Positions 26,729 through 36,744 of a DNA stretch of 64,000 nucleotides are shown here, in pieces. The stretch comes from Pseudoxanthomonas kalamensis DSM 18571 (GTDB lineage: Bacteria > Pseudomonadota > Gammaproteobacteria > Xanthomonadales > Xanthomonadaceae). Below the pieces are notes generated by a model. The model was not told the DNA's origin. It ran no database searches and saw nothing but the letters and a program-made list of their open reading frames with translations. The DNA lies in contig NZ_PDWQ01000006.1 in the NCBI RefSeq assembly GCF_010211745.1, forward strand, positions 124,001-188,000. Direction: 5' to 3'. How positions within the stretch are numbered: the stretch's first letter is position 1; each line of letters starts with the position of its first letter. The position numbers were made by a program, and so were the translations under genes.

Positions 26729-27844
26729 ATGACGATCGACCGCGCCCGCCCGCAATGCCATGTCGACCAAGCCGACCCGGCCCGGGTCAGGCTGTCGGGC
26801 ACGTGGACGCTGGCCAACGCCGTCTCGCTGGCCGATATCCTGAAAAGACTGCCCGAGCAGGTCGTCCGCGTGGATGCCACCGGAATCGACCGGGTCGATT
26901 CGGCCGGCGTGCTGCAATTGCTTCGCTTCGCCAAGCGCCGCGGCCTGCCGCTGGAGAACCTGAGCTTCCGCCGCGACCACCAGGCCCTGGTCGGGGTCAT
27001 CGACGACGTCGGCGACGAACGCCCCAAGTCGCGCCGCGACTACGGCTTCCTGGCCGCGCTGGACCGCCTGGGCCGGCGCATGTACGAGAACGGCCAGGAG
27101 ATCCGCCTGTTGCTCGGCTTCCTTGGCGAGAATCTGGTCAAGCTGCTGCGCATCCTGCGCGAACCGCGGCGGCTGCGGCTGACCGCCACCGTCCACCACA
27201 TGGAGCAGGTCGGGCTGGACGCAATGCCGCTGGTGGCGTTGCTGTCGTATCTGGTCGGCGCGGTGATCGCCTTCCTCGGCTCGACCATCTTGCGCGACTT
27301 CGGCGCGGAGATCTACGTGGTCGAACTGGTCAGCATCGCCTTCCTGCGCGAATTCGCCGTGCTGCTGACCGCCATCGTGCTGGCCGGCCGCACCGCCAGC
27401 GCCTTCACTGCGCAGATCGGCGCGATGAAATCGCGCGAGGAGATCGACGCCATCCAGACGCTCGGCCTGGACCCGATCGACCTGCTGGTGATCCCGCGCC
27501 TGCTGGCCCTGCTGGTGATGCTGCCGCTGCTGACCTTCATCGCGATGATGGCCGGCCTGGCCGGCGGCGTCACCGTCGGCGCCTTCGACCTGGACATCCC
27601 GCCGCAGATGTACATCGCGCGAATGCACGAAACGATCGAGGTGCGGCACTTCCTGGTCGGCCTGTCCAAGGCGCCGGTGTTCGCCCTGGTCATCGGCCTG
27701 ATCGGTTGCCTGGAAGGGTTGCAGGTGAAGGGCACCGCGCAATCGGTCGGCGAACGCACCACCTCCAGCGTGGTCCAGACCATTTCCCTGGTCATCATCC
27801 TCGACGCACTGGCCGCGTTGTGGTTCATGCACATGGACTGGTGA
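26729..27844 (+). CDS. STAS-MlaE fusion, ABC lipid transporter permease
   Basis: 371 residues. An N-terminal STAS domain (about 1-95; VRLSGTWTLANA and DATGIDRVDSAGVLQLLRF, as in MlaB) is fused to an MlaE permease (about 115-371) with its conserved LVSYLVGAVIAF-like, GAEIYVVELVSIAFLREFAV and RTASAFTAQIGAMK segments. In E. coli MlaB and MlaE are separate. It starts a four-gene operon (permease, ATPase, MCE protein, lipoprotein). The likely role is phospholipid movement between inner and outer membranes, with direction and substrate unknown. Confidence 0.93.
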   Translation: MTIDRARPQCHVDQADPARVRLSGTWTLANAVSLADILKRLPEQVVRVDATGIDRVDSAGVLQLLRFAKRRGLPLENLSFRRDHQALVGVIDDVGDERPKSRRDYGFLAALDRLGRRMYENGQEIRLLLGFLGENLVKLLRILREPRRLRLTATVHHMEQVGLDAMPLVALLSYLVGAVIAFLGSTILRDFGAEIYVVELVSIAFLREFAVLLTAIVLAGRTASAFTAQIGAMKSREEIDAIQTLGLDPIDLLVIPRLLALLVMLPLLTFIAMMAGLAGGVTVGAFDLDIPPQMYIARMHETIEVRHFLVGLSKAPVFALVIGLIGCLEGLQVKGTAQSVGERTTSSVVQTISLVIILDALAALWFMHMDW

Positions 27845-27848
27845 ACGG

Positions 27849-28661
27849 ATGATCGTTTCCGACATCTCATCCGCAGATCCGATCATCCGCGTCCGCGGCC
27901 TGGTCAACCGCTTCGGCGAACAGGTCGTGCACGATGGCCTGGACCTGGATGTGTATCCGGGCGAGATCCTCGGCGTGGTCGGCGGCTCCGGGACCGGCAA
28001 ATCGGTGCTGATGCGTTCGATCCTGGGACTGCGCCATCCGAATGCCGGAGAAATTTCGGTCATGGGCGTGGATGCGCGATCGTCCGATCCGGACATCCGC
28101 CGCCAGATCGAACGCAATACCGGCGTGCTGTTCCAGGATGGCGCGCTGTTTTCCTCGCTCAGCGTCGGCGAAAACGTCGAGGTTCCGCTGAAGGAGCACC
28201 ACCCGGACCTGCCCGACAGCTGGCGCTACGAACTGGCGCTGCTGAAGATCAAGCTGGCCGGATTGCCGGCCGACGCGCTGGACAAGCTGCCGGCGCAACT
28301 GTCTGGCGGCATGCGCAAGCGCGCCGGGTTGGCGCGCGCACTGGCGCTGGATCCGCCGCTGCTGTTCCTGGACGAACCGACCGCCGGACTGGACCCGATC
28401 GGCGCTTCGGCCTTCGATCATCTGACCCGGACCTTGCGCGATGCGCTGGGTCTGACCGTGTTCCTGATCACCCACGACCTGGACACGCTGTATGCCATCT
28501 GCGACCGCGTGGCCGTGCTCGCCGATCGCAAGGTGATCGCCAACGCGCCGCTGAACGAGATCGAACGCATGGACCACCCGTGGATCCGCGAATATTTCCA
28601 CGGCCCACGCGCGCGCGCCGCGCGCCGCGATACCGAAGTATCCTTCTCCACTACCGGATAG
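27849..28661 (+). CDS. MlaF-like ABC transporter ATPase
   Basis: 270 residues. Walker A is GGSGTGKS at 45-52, the Q-loop is in LFQDGALFSSLSV, the signature LSGGMRKR is at 151-158, and Walker B LLFLDEPTAGLDP starts at 171. ITHDLDT carries the H-loop. The GALFSSLSVGENV segment after the Q-loop is characteristic of the MlaF/Ttg2A branch. It starts four bases after the permease stop and feeds the same complex. Confidence 0.94.
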   Translation: MIVSDISSADPIIRVRGLVNRFGEQVVHDGLDLDVYPGEILGVVGGSGTGKSVLMRSILGLRHPNAGEISVMGVDARSSDPDIRRQIERNTGVLFQDGALFSSLSVGENVEVPLKEHHPDLPDSWRYELALLKIKLAGLPADALDKLPAQLSGGMRKRAGLARALALDPPLLFLDEPTAGLDPIGASAFDHLTRTLRDALGLTVFLITHDLDTLYAICDRVAVLADRKVIANAPLNEIERMDHPWIREYFHGPRARAARRDTEVSFSTTG

Positions 28662-28671
28662 TGCCGAGACC

Positions 28672-29595
28672 ATGGAAACCAAGGCCAACTACGTCCTGAT
28701 CGGCGCCTTCACCCTGATCGTGGCGGCCGCGCTGCTGCTGTTCGGGTTGTGGGCCGCCAAATACTCCTCCGAACGCACCTGGCAGGAATACGAGGTGGTC
28801 TTCAACGAGGCCGTGACCGGGCTGTCGACCGGCAGCCCGGTGCAGTACAACGGCATCTCGGTTGGCTCCATCACCGGGCTCACCCTGGCGCCGGACGACC
28901 CGCGCAAGGTCGTGGCCCGGTTGCGCATCGACGCCCGCACCCCGGTCAAGGTCGATACCCGCGCCAAACTGGCCATCACCAGCCTGACCGGACCGACCAT
29001 CATCCAGCTCAGCGGCGGTTCGCCGCAGGCGGCGTGGCTGCGCGCGGTGGACAACCGCGACGCACCGATCATCAAGACCACGCCCTCGGCGCTGCAGAAC
29101 ATCACCGATACCGCCAACCGTCTGGTCGATCGCCTCGACCTGGTGTTCAGCGAGGAGAACGTCAACAGCATCGGCGATACGCTGAAGAACCTCGACGAGA
29201 TCAGCAGTTCCATCGCCGCGCAGAAGGACGACCTGCAGGAACTGATCGTCAGCGCGCGCCAGGCGGCGCAAAAACTGGACACTACGCTTGCCAGCACCAA
29301 CGGCACCCTCGAGCGGCTCGACCAGAACCTGGTGCAGCAGTTGCCGCAACTGGTCAACCGCCTGGACAGCACGCTGGCCAAGCTGGATTCGGCCGCGGAC
29401 AACGCCGATGCCATCCTCGGCGAGAACCGCGCCGCCATCAATTCCTTCGCCAACGACGGCCTGGCCCAGCTCGGGCCGACCCTGGGCGAACTGCGCGGCC
29501 TGGTCCGCGACCTGCGCCAGATCAGCGACCGGCTGGAAACCAATCCGACCCGCTACCTGCTGGGCCGCGACGCGCCCAAGGAGTTCGAACCGTGA
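28672..29595 (+). CDS. MCE (MlaD-like) domain protein
   Basis: 307 residues. One N-terminal transmembrane helix (YVLIGAFTLIVAAALLLFGLW) anchors it in the inner membrane. The single MCE domain covers about 38-120, with the VQYNGISVGSI and SLTGPTIIQLSGG patterns. The rest is a long alpha-helical coiled region (about 140-300), longer than E. coli MlaD (183), more like MCE proteins that form longer periplasmic tunnels. It ends in GTGA shared with the start of the lipoprotein gene. Confidence 0.93.
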   Translation: METKANYVLIGAFTLIVAAALLLFGLWAAKYSSERTWQEYEVVFNEAVTGLSTGSPVQYNGISVGSITGLTLAPDDPRKVVARLRIDARTPVKVDTRAKLAITSLTGPTIIQLSGGSPQAAWLRAVDNRDAPIIKTTPSALQNITDTANRLVDRLDLVFSEENVNSIGDTLKNLDEISSSIAAQKDDLQELIVSARQAAQKLDTTLASTNGTLERLDQNLVQQLPQLVNRLDSTLAKLDSAADNADAILGENRAAINSFANDGLAQLGPTLGELRGLVRDLRQISDRLETNPTRYLLGRDAPKEFEP

Positions 29596-30275
29596 GCCAG
29601 CGAACCCCGCATCCTGTTTTCGCCAGCGGTCGCTCGAGGCAGACGCCGGCATCGAGGCGCACCCTCTTTCGGGCTGTCGCCAGCGGCTTGCTGATGGCCG
29701 CGCTTGGCGGCTGTTCGATCCTCAGTGGTGGTCCGCCTAGCAGCGCCATCACCCTGTACGCGCCGGACGTGAGGGTCGCGCCGGACCCTGCCTGGCCGCA
29801 GGTAGACTGGTCGCTGGCCATTGCCCGCCCGACCGCGGCGCGGATGATCGACAGTCCACGGATACTGGTTCGCCCGACGCCCGACGAGCTGCAGGTCTAC
29901 CGCGGCGTCAGCTGGGCGCAGCCGGCCACCGACCTGGTCGAGAACGCCGTGCTGCGGGCCCTGGAGGACTCCGGGCGCATGCCCGCCGTAGCCCGCCTGG
30001 ATACCGGCATCCGCGCCGACTACAAACTGGTCATGGACATCCGCCGCTTCGAAGCCGACTACGCCGGCCAGGCCGTCCCCAGCGCCGTCATCGAGATCAA
30101 CGCCAAGCTGCTGAACTCCCGCGACCAGCACGTGGTGGCGTCACAGACGTTCCTGCAAGCAGCGCCGTCCGCAGGTACGGAACCCGCGCAGGTCACGGCT
30201 GCCTTCGAAACCTCGCTGACCTCGCTGACCAACGCCTTGACTGGCTGGATTCTGACCCAGCAACTGGACTCCTGA
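29592..30275 (+). CDS. PqiC-type ABC transport auxiliary lipoprotein
   Basis: 227 residues from a GTG start at 29592 overlapping the MCE gene stop (GTGA). The lipobox is LMAALGGCSIL, so the mature protein begins at a lipidated Cys. The body has the PqiC/DUF330 pattern: ITLYAPDVRV near the start, WSLAIARP, then SPRILVRPTPDELQVYRGVSW and a region ending in a C-terminal helix. PqiC-like lipoproteins sit at the outer membrane end of MCE bridges. It is the last gene of the operon; no MlaC-like periplasmic carrier is present. Confidence 0.86.
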   Translation: MSQRTPHPVFASGRSRQTPASRRTLFRAVASGLLMAALGGCSILSGGPPSSAITLYAPDVRVAPDPAWPQVDWSLAIARPTAARMIDSPRILVRPTPDELQVYRGVSWAQPATDLVENAVLRALEDSGRMPAVARLDTGIRADYKLVMDIRRFEADYAGQAVPSAVIEINAKLLNSRDQHVVASQTFLQAAPSAGTEPAQVTAAFETSLTSLTNALTGWILTQQLDS

Positions 30276-30364
30276 ATCACATGCCCCAGTACCCGTCAAT
30301 GGCACCGCATCCGGCATCCGCCTGAAATCTGGACCGTTACCCGTCAATCCCCGATCATGTCGCG

Positions 30365-32404
30365 ATGAAGACTACGATCCGGACACGACTGACGTCGTCG
30401 TTGTTCTACCTGCTGCGCTTCGGTTTCAGACTGCTTCCCGTCTCCGAAGCCCGCCGTGACCAGCTGAGACAATCATTCCTCGAACGATTTTCGGGACTCG
30501 TTCCCCCTCCGGCGGCTGGCATCTTGCCGGATCATGGCACGCAGCAGCATCGTCCCAGGATCCGCTCGGACGAACCCGCATTGGGTTACATCGGCCACAC
30601 ACCCGGCAGCTTGCCTGACACGATACCGGCCACCTTGGTGGCATTCTACTTGCCACAGTTCCACCCCATCCCGGAAAACGACGAGTGGTGGGGAAAAAGT
30701 TTCACCGAATGGCGCAACGTGACTCGTGCATTGCCACAGTTCGAAGGCCATGCGCAGCCTCGCCTGCCTGCCGATCTCGGCTACTACGACCTGCGAATCC
30801 CGGATGTCCTGCGCGAACAGATGTGTCTTGCACGGAAATACGGCATCGGCGCCTTCTGCATGTACTTCTACTGGTTCGGCGGCAAGACGCTGCTGGAAAT
30901 GCCCGCCAGGCAGTGGCTGGAGGATGCATCGCTGGACTTCCCGATTTGCCTGTGCTGGGCCAACGAGAAATGGACCCGCAGCTGGGATGGCCGCTCCAGC
31001 GATATCCTGATCGACCAGCAACACAATCCCGATGACGATATCGCCTTCATTGCCCACATCGCGGACTATCTGCGCGACCCTCGCTATCTGCGCATGGAGG
31101 GCAGGCCTCTGTTGTTGTTGTACCGTCCCGGACTGCTGCCTGATGCCAAGGCTACCGCCAGTCGTTGGCGGAAATGGTGTCTAGACAATGGCGTTGGCGA
31201 AATTCACCTGGCTTACGTTCAATCCTTCGAACGCCCGACTCCGGCGAACATCGGTTTCGATTCCGCCGTCGAGTTCCCTCCAAACCTCAGCACTCCACCC
31301 GACATAACCTCCAAACAGGCATTGTTGAATCCGGAGTTCAAAGGACAAGTGCTGGATTGGCGCGCGCTGGCCAATGAAATGCGCGAGAAATCCATGCCGG
31401 ACTACTCATTATTTCCGGGTGTGAATTGCGGCTGGGATAATGAGCCCCGTCGTCCGGGGGCAGGTCGCATCTATCAACACGCCTCCCCGTATGGCTACCG
31501 GGATTGGCTGCATGACACCGTTCACAAGCGTTTGGCCGCCGTGCCAGAAGCGCAGCGCCTTGTCTTCATAAATGCTTGGAACGAGTGGGCCGAAGGCGCG
31601 GTACTGGAACCGGACGCGCGTCTTGGTCACGCCTGGCTTGAAGCCACCCGGCAGGCGCTGCATGCAAACCCGCCGGTTTCCGCCGATCCGCGCCCTTGCG
31701 CCGTTGTGCATGTCTGGTATCCGGAGCTACTGGAAGAAATCCATCAAGCTTTGCAGCAGAGCGGCATCGACTGGCGGCTGGTCGTCACCACCTCGCACGA
31801 ACGCAAAGCCGAAGTGATGGCGAAGCTCGCGGAACTGGGTGTCGATGCCGAGACCGAAGCCATGGAAAACCGCGGGCGCGATATCCTGCCATTCCTGCGT
31901 GTGGCTTATCGTCTGCTCGACGAGGGCACCGACATCGTGCTGAAACTACACACCAAAAAATCCCCCCACCGAAAAGATGGCGATACTTGGCGCAGGGAAC
32001 TGATCAGCAGCCTGCTGCAGCCAGGACGCGCGCATGCCATTCTGGACGCCTTTAGTACCGATCCGGAGCTGGGCCTGGTCGCCCCCGAGGGACAACTGCA
32101 GCCTTTGAGCTACTTCTGGGGCGCCAACGCGGCCAATGTCCACCATCTGATGAACCGCATCGGCATCGACTTGGCAGCTGATGCCGAATTCATCGCCGGC
32201 AGTATGTACTGGCTGCGACTTAGGGCGCTGCGCCCACTACTGGACGTCCACATCGAAGACTGGGAGTTCGAGGACGAGTCCGGACAGCTGGACGGTACCA
32301 TGGCACACGCCGTCGAACGCCTGATCAATGCGACCATTGCCACGGCCGGCATGCACATACGAGACATCAAACGGATCGACACCCCGCTCGCCGCCAGACC
32401 GTAG
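30365..32404 (+). CDS. WbsX-RgpF fusion, polysaccharide biosynthesis protein
   Basis: 679 residues. Residues about 85-430 form a WbsX-type domain related to GH99: LVAFYLPQFHPIPENDEWWG, SFTEWRNVTRALPQFEGH, FCMYFYWFGGKTLLE and FINAWNEWAEGAVLEPD are its hallmarks. Residues about 435-670 are an RgpF (rhamnan synthesis protein F) domain: VVHVWYPELLEEI, ENRGRDILPFL and LKLHTKKSPHRKDGD. Such fusions occur in O-antigen and rhamnan loci and are taken to be glycosyltransferase-like. It stands outside the etfA-metB interval, after the Mla-like operon and convergent with scoB. Codon use is less GC-rich than its neighbours, suggesting acquisition. Confidence 0.88.
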   Translation: MKTTIRTRLTSSLFYLLRFGFRLLPVSEARRDQLRQSFLERFSGLVPPPAAGILPDHGTQQHRPRIRSDEPALGYIGHTPGSLPDTIPATLVAFYLPQFHPIPENDEWWGKSFTEWRNVTRALPQFEGHAQPRLPADLGYYDLRIPDVLREQMCLARKYGIGAFCMYFYWFGGKTLLEMPARQWLEDASLDFPICLCWANEKWTRSWDGRSSDILIDQQHNPDDDIAFIAHIADYLRDPRYLRMEGRPLLLLYRPGLLPDAKATASRWRKWCLDNGVGEIHLAYVQSFERPTPANIGFDSAVEFPPNLSTPPDITSKQALLNPEFKGQVLDWRALANEMREKSMPDYSLFPGVNCGWDNEPRRPGAGRIYQHASPYGYRDWLHDTVHKRLAAVPEAQRLVFINAWNEWAEGAVLEPDARLGHAWLEATRQALHANPPVSADPRPCAVVHVWYPELLEEIHQALQQSGIDWRLVVTTSHERKAEVMAKLAELGVDAETEAMENRGRDILPFLRVAYRLLDEGTDIVLKLHTKKSPHRKDGDTWRRELISSLLQPGRAHAILDAFSTDPELGLVAPEGQLQPLSYFWGANAANVHHLMNRIGIDLAADAEFIAGSMYWLRLRALRPLLDVHIEDWEFEDESGQLDGTMAHAVERLINATIATAGMHIRDIKRIDTPLAARP

Positions 32405-32536
32405 AAACGGCGCGAACCACGCTGGGAGGCGTGCGCACCCGCTTAAAGCCAGTCACAATTTCTACCGAAACCCCATCGCGGCTTGCGCCGTTCCTATGGT
32501 CATGCAGTCATTGCGATACAAACATTCCTGTGCAAG

Positions 32537-33172
32537 TCACGCCACTACCACGAACGACACCCCGGTCTTGTCCTTCAGCTCCTGCTCGCTGACCCCGTCG
32601 GCCATTTCCCGCAGCACCAGCCCCTCGGCGGTCACGTCGAACACGGCCAGGTCGGTGATGATGCGGTCAACCACCCCGACCCCGGTCAGCGGCAACGTGC
32701 ATTCGGGCAGGATCTTGTGGCTTCCGTCCTTCGCCACGTGCTCCATCAGCACCACGATGCGCTTGACCCCGGCGACCAGATCCATCGCCCCGCCCATGCC
32801 CTTGACCATCTTGCCCGGCACCATCCAGTTGGCCAGATCGCCGGTGTCGGTGACCTGCATCGCCCCCAGCACCGCCAGATCGATGTGTCCGCCGCGGATC
32901 ATCGCGAAGGAGTCGTGGCTGCCGAAGTAGCTGGCGCCCGGCCGCGCCGTCACCGTCTGCTTGCCGGCATTGATCAAATCGGCGTCGACCTCGGCCTCGG
33001 TCGGGAACGGGCCGATGCCCAGCAGGCCGTTCTCGGACTGCAGCCATACGTCCATGCCCTCGGGAATGTAGTTGGCCACCAGGGTCGGCAGGCCGATGCC
33101 CAGATTCACATAGGCGCCATCGCTGAGTTCGCGGGCGGCGCGCTGGGCCATCTCGTCGCGGGTCCAGGCCAT
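32537..33172 (-). CDS. scoB: 3-oxoacid CoA-transferase subunit B
   Basis: 211 residues. Together with ScoA it transfers CoA from succinyl-CoA to acetoacetate (ketone body use). The catalytic Glu47 lies in [29 protein letters not shown] is the standard start, and LGIGLPTLV and [14 protein letters not shown] are typical of the subunit. Its ATG overlaps the scoA stop by one base (TAATG). In Xanthomonas LPS literature these genes have been called lpsJ/lpsI because they lie close to the LPS locus, but the motifs are of CoA transferase. Confidence 0.94.
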   Translation of the reverse strand: MAWTRDEMAQRAARELSDGAYVNLGIGLPTLVANYIPEGMDVWLQSENGLLGIGPFPTEAEVDADLINAGKQTVTARPGASYFGSHDSFAMIRGGHIDLAVLGAMQVTDTGDLANWMVPGKMVKGMGGAMDLVAGVKRIVVLMEHVAKDGSHKILPECTLPLTGVGVVDRIITDLAVFDVTAEGLVLREMADGVSEQELKDKTGVSFVVVA

Positions 33173-33927
33173 TATTTGTCCTCCGGGCGAACGGTACGGT
33201 TCTCGATGCGCTTCTCCGGCGTCGCGTTGACCACGATGCGGTCGACGTAGATGCCGGGCAGGTGGACCTGATCCGGATCGATCTGCCCGATCTCCACCAG
33301 TTCCTCGACTTCGGCCACGCAGACCTTGCCGGCCATCGCGCAGGCGGGGTTGAAGTTGCGCGCGGTCTTGCGGAACACCAGGTTGCCGGCCCTGTCGGCC
33401 TTCCAAGCCTTGACCAGGGACACGTCGGCGATCAGCGCGGTCTCCATCACGTACCAGTGCTCGCCGAACTGGCGCGTTTCCTTGCCCTCGGCAACCACGG
33501 TGCCGTAGCCGGTGCGGGTATAGAACGCCGGAATCCCGGCCCCGCCGGCGCGCAGGCGCTCGGCCAGGGTCCCCTGGGGATTGAACTCCAGCTCCAGCTC
33601 GCCGGACAGGAACTGGCGCTCGAACTCCTTGTTCTCGCCGACGTAGGACGAAATCATCTTGCGGATCTGCCGCGTCTCCAGCAGCTGACCGAGGCCGAAG
33701 CCGTCCACGCCAGCGTTGTTGGAGATCGCGGTCAGGCCGCTGACGCCGCTGTCGCGCAGGGCGGCGATCAGCGCCTCGGGGATGCCGCACAGACCGAAAC
33801 CGCCAACGGCCAGCGTCTGGTTGTCGGCCACGATGCCGGCCAGGGCGGCATCGGCGTCGGGATACAGTTTCTGCCTGCCCGTGCCTGATGGCGGAACAGC
33901 GGCGGGATTCGGTGTCATGTGCGGCAT
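33172..33927 (-). CDS. scoA: 3-oxoacid CoA-transferase subunit A
   Basis: 251 residues, including about 20 extra N-terminal residues before [14 protein letters not shown] where homologues begin. The CoA-transferase family 1 signature is visible as [14 protein letters not shown], followed by [12 protein letters not shown] and [15 protein letters not shown]. First gene of the scoAB pair, divergent from the ATP-grasp gene. Confidence 0.94.
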   Translation of the reverse strand: MPHMTPNPAAVPPSGTGRQKLYPDADAALAGIVADNQTLAVGGFGLCGIPEALIAALRDSGVSGLTAISNNAGVDGFGLGQLLETRQIRKMISSYVGENKEFERQFLSGELELEFNPQGTLAERLRAGGAGIPAFYTRTGYGTVVAEGKETRQFGEHWYVMETALIADVSLVKAWKADRAGNLVFRKTARNFNPACAMAGKVCVAEVEELVEIGQIDPDQVHLPGIYVDRIVVNATPEKRIENRTVRPEDK

Positions 33928-34042
33928 CCGGATCGTCGGAGGGAGAGCCGCATTCTACCCAGCTGTCTCCGTCCCGCCACCGGTACTTTCGGGCAATGGG
34001 CAATGACTGCCATGCAAAACCGCACGACCGTACACTGTAGCC

Positions 34043-34984
34043 ATGAACTGTATTGCCTTGGTGACCGCCGTGGCCGCGACCGGCCATGACGACGACCTGA
34101 TTCCGCTCCTGGACGCCTGCGCCGATGCCGGGCTGCATGCCCGCGCGCTGGCCTGGGACGATGCCACGGTGAACTGGGCGCGCTTCGATGCCGCGCTGCT
34201 GCGCTCGCCGTGGGATTACACCGAGCGCCTGCCCGAATTCCTGGCCTGGTGCGCGCGGGTGGAGCGCTCGACGCGACTGCTCAACCCGTCCACCGTGGTG
34301 CGCTGGAACACCGACAAGCACTACCTGGCCGACCTGGCCGCCGCCGGGCTCCCGGTCGTCCGGACCCGTTTCGTCGAGCCCGACGAGGAGCCGATGCAGG
34401 CCTTGACGGACTTCCTGGCCGGACTGGACGCCGACGAATTCGTCATCAAGCCCGCGATCAGCGCCGGCGCACGCGACACCCTCCGCTACGCGCGCCACCA
34501 GAATTTCGCCGCCGGCAACCATCTGGCCCGGCTGCTGGAACAGGATCGCAGCGCGATGCTGCAACCCTATCTGGCCGGGGTCGATACCTCCGGTGAAACC
34601 GCGCTGCTGTATTTCAGCGGCGAGTTCAGCCACGCCATCCGCAAGGGGGCGCAACTGACCCCGGACGGCGGTGGCGCCCGACAGGCGCCGATGGCGCTGG
34701 GCGATATCCGGACCACCGAAGCCAGTCCGGAACAGCGCCAGCTGGCCGAGCGAATTCTGGAAACCACCGCCCGTTGCCTGCACCTGGACACACCCTTGAC
34801 CTACGCCCGGGTCGACCTGCTGCCGGGTCCGGATGGCCGGCCCTGCCTGCTGGAACTGGAATTGACCGAGCCCTCGCTGTTCTTCCACCAGGCCCCCGGC
34901 AGTGCCGACCGCTTCGCCCGTCAGCTGGCCGAAACCCTGGCCGCAGCGCCATACGGACTCGCACGGGCACCAGCAGCCGGCTAA
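34043..34984 (+). CDS. ATP-grasp family protein, function unknown
   Basis: 313 residues. It resembles RimK/glutathione synthetase-like ATP-grasp ligases, including the DcsG group: [52 protein letters not shown] (nucleotide-binding lysine), and a C-terminal metal-binding stretch ARVDLLPG...[12 protein letters not shown]. Such enzymes form amide bonds between a carboxylate and an amine using ATP. No substrate can be named. It lies alone between scoA and etfB. Confidence 0.8.
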   Translation: MNCIALVTAVAATGHDDDLIPLLDACADAGLHARALAWDDATVNWARFDAALLRSPWDYTERLPEFLAWCARVERSTRLLNPSTVVRWNTDKHYLADLAAAGLPVVRTRFVEPDEEPMQALTDFLAGLDADEFVIKPAISAGARDTLRYARHQNFAAGNHLARLLEQDRSAMLQPYLAGVDTSGETALLYFSGEFSHAIRKGAQLTPDGGGARQAPMALGDIRTTEASPEQRQLAERILETTARCLHLDTPLTYARVDLLPGPDGRPCLLELELTEPSLFFHQAPGSADRFARQLAETLAAAPYGLARAPAAG

Positions 34985-35049
34985 AATCGGAATCCGGCCC
35001 GCATCGATGCGGGCATCACTGACGTCCCCATACAGGAACCCCTCGCAGA

Positions 35050-35796
35050 ATGAAGATTCTGGTCGCCTACAAGCGGGTGGTGGACTACAACGTCCGCATC
35101 CAGGTCAAGCCGGACGGTTCCGGCGTGGTCACCGAGGGCGTCAAGCTCTCGCCCAACCCCTTCGACGAGATCGCGCTGGAAGAGGCCCTGCGCCTGCGCG
35201 ACAAGGGCATCGCCACCGAGGTCGTGGTCGCCACCATCGCCCCGGCCGACGCCCAGGCCCACCTGCGCAACGGTCTGGCCATGGGCGCCAACCGCGCCCT
35301 CCACGTGGTCACCGACCAGCCCATCCAGCCGCTGACCGCCGCCCGCACCCTGCTCAAGCTGGTCGAAAAGGAGTCGCCGGACCTGGTGATCCTGGGCAAG
35401 CAGGCCATCGACGACGACGCCAACCAGACCGGGCAGATGCTGGCCACGCTGTGGAGCCGCCCGCAGGCGACCTTCGCCAGCAAGCTCGAGATCGCCGACG
35501 GCAAGGCCACGGTGACCCGCGAAGTCGACGCCGGCCTGGAGACGCTGGAAGTCGACCTGCCGGCGGTGGTCACCACCGACTTGCGCCTGAACGAGCCGCG
35601 CTTCATCAAGCTGCCCGACATCATGAAGGCCAAGAGCAAGCCACTGGAGACGCTGCAACTGGCGGACCTGGGCGTGGAGTCTGGCGATGCCCTCAAGACC
35701 ACGGCCTACGCCCCGCCGGCCAAGCGCAGCAAGGGCGTGATGGTGAAGGATGCGGCCGAACTGGTCGCCGCACTCAAGCAGAAGGGGTTGTTGTAA
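35050..35796 (+). CDS. etfB: Electron transfer flavoprotein beta subunit
   Basis: 248 residues. Starts [17 protein letters not shown], with the AMP-binding region later in the chain. The beta subunit pairs with EtfA to carry electrons from acyl-CoA and other dehydrogenases to ETF-ubiquinone oxidoreductase. The ETF beta signature region is near [17 protein letters not shown]. It overlaps etfA by one base. In Xanthomonas this pair marks one edge of the LPS locus. Confidence 0.97.
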   Translation: MKILVAYKRVVDYNVRIQVKPDGSGVVTEGVKLSPNPFDEIALEEALRLRDKGIATEVVVATIAPADAQAHLRNGLAMGANRALHVVTDQPIQPLTAARTLLKLVEKESPDLVILGKQAIDDDANQTGQMLATLWSRPQATFASKLEIADGKATVTREVDAGLETLEVDLPAVVTTDLRLNEPRFIKLPDIMKAKSKPLETLQLADLGVESGDALKTTAYAPPAKRSKGVMVKDAAELVAALKQKGLL

Positions 35797-36734
35797 TGGC
35801 CAAGGTACTTGTCATCGCCGAACATCTGGACGGCAAGCTCAACGCCTCCACCTCCAAGACCGTCAGCGCCGCGGCCGCCCTGCAGCCCGAGGCGATCGAC
35901 GTGGTCGTGCTGGCCGACGATCCGTCGGCCGTGGCCGCCCAGGCCGCCGGCATCGCCGGCGTGTCGAAGGTGCTGGCCGTGGCCCATCCGGCCAACGCCC
36001 AGGCCGTAGCCCAGGTGCTGGGCCCGCAGATCGCCGAGCTGGCCGCCGGCTATACCCATGTCTTCGGCCCCTCGACCACCTTCGGCAAGGACCTGGTCCC
36101 GGTCGTGGCCGCCCTGCTCGGCGTCAGCCAGGTCTCGGACGTGATGACGGTGGAGGGCCAGACCACCTTCACCCGGCCCATCTATGCCGGCAACGCCATC
36201 ATCACGGTCGAGGCCCCAGCCGGACAGACCGTGGTCGCCACCGTGCGCACCGCCTCGTGGCCGGAAGCGGCCCAGGGCGGCAGCGCCACGGTCGAAGCGG
36301 TCAGCCCCTCGGCGACCCTGCCCACCCATACCCGCCACCTCGGCTTGTCCGCGGCCAAGTCCGACCGCCCCGACCTGCAGAGCGCCAAGCGCGTGGTCTC
36401 CGGCGGCCGCGGCGTCGGCTCGGAAGAGAACTTCAAGATCATCTACGCCCTGGCCGACAAACTCGGCGCTGCCGTCGGTGCCTCGCGCGCCGCGGTCGAC
36501 GCCGGCTACGTTCCCAGCGACCTGCAGGTCGGCCAGACCGGCAAGATCATCGCCCCCGAGCTGTACATCGCCGTCGGCATCTCCGGCGCGATCCAGCACC
36601 TGACCGGCATCAAGGACGCCGGCACCATCGTGGCGATCAACAAGGACCCCGACGCCCCGATCTTCGAGGTCGCCGATATCGGACTCGTTGGTGATCTGTT
36701 TGCACTGCTGCCGGAAATGGAAGCCTTACTTTGA
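35796..36734 (+). CDS. etfA: Electron transfer flavoprotein alpha subunit
   Basis: 312 residues. ATG 35796 shares its A with the etfB stop codon. The C-terminal FAD domain shows [14 protein letters not shown], the signature [19 protein letters not shown] and [15 protein letters not shown]. The last 60 or so bases shift to a less GC-rich codon use (GGACTCGTTGGTGATCTGTTT), so the left boundary of the variable island may fall in the extreme 3' end of this gene. Confidence 0.97.
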   Translation: MAKVLVIAEHLDGKLNASTSKTVSAAAALQPEAIDVVVLADDPSAVAAQAAGIAGVSKVLAVAHPANAQAVAQVLGPQIAELAAGYTHVFGPSTTFGKDLVPVVAALLGVSQVSDVMTVEGQTTFTRPIYAGNAIITVEAPAGQTVVATVRTASWPEAAQGGSATVEAVSPSATLPTHTRHLGLSAAKSDRPDLQSAKRVVSGGRGVGSEENFKIIYALADKLGAAVGASRAAVDAGYVPSDLQVGQTGKIIAPELYIAVGISGAIQHLTGIKDAGTIVAINKDPDAPIFEVADIGLVGDLFALLPEMEALL

Positions 36735-36744
36735 TACCTGCCCA

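Noticed and set aside
30291-30347. Direct repeat TACCCGTCAAT twice in the gap before the WbsX-RgpF gene
   Set aside because: Only two 11-base copies and no further structure; not enough to call an operator or attachment site.
32537-33927. LPS biosynthesis genes lpsJ/lpsI
   Set aside because: The names come from position near the Xanthomonas LPS locus; the sequences are CoA transferase subunits with the catalytic Glu.
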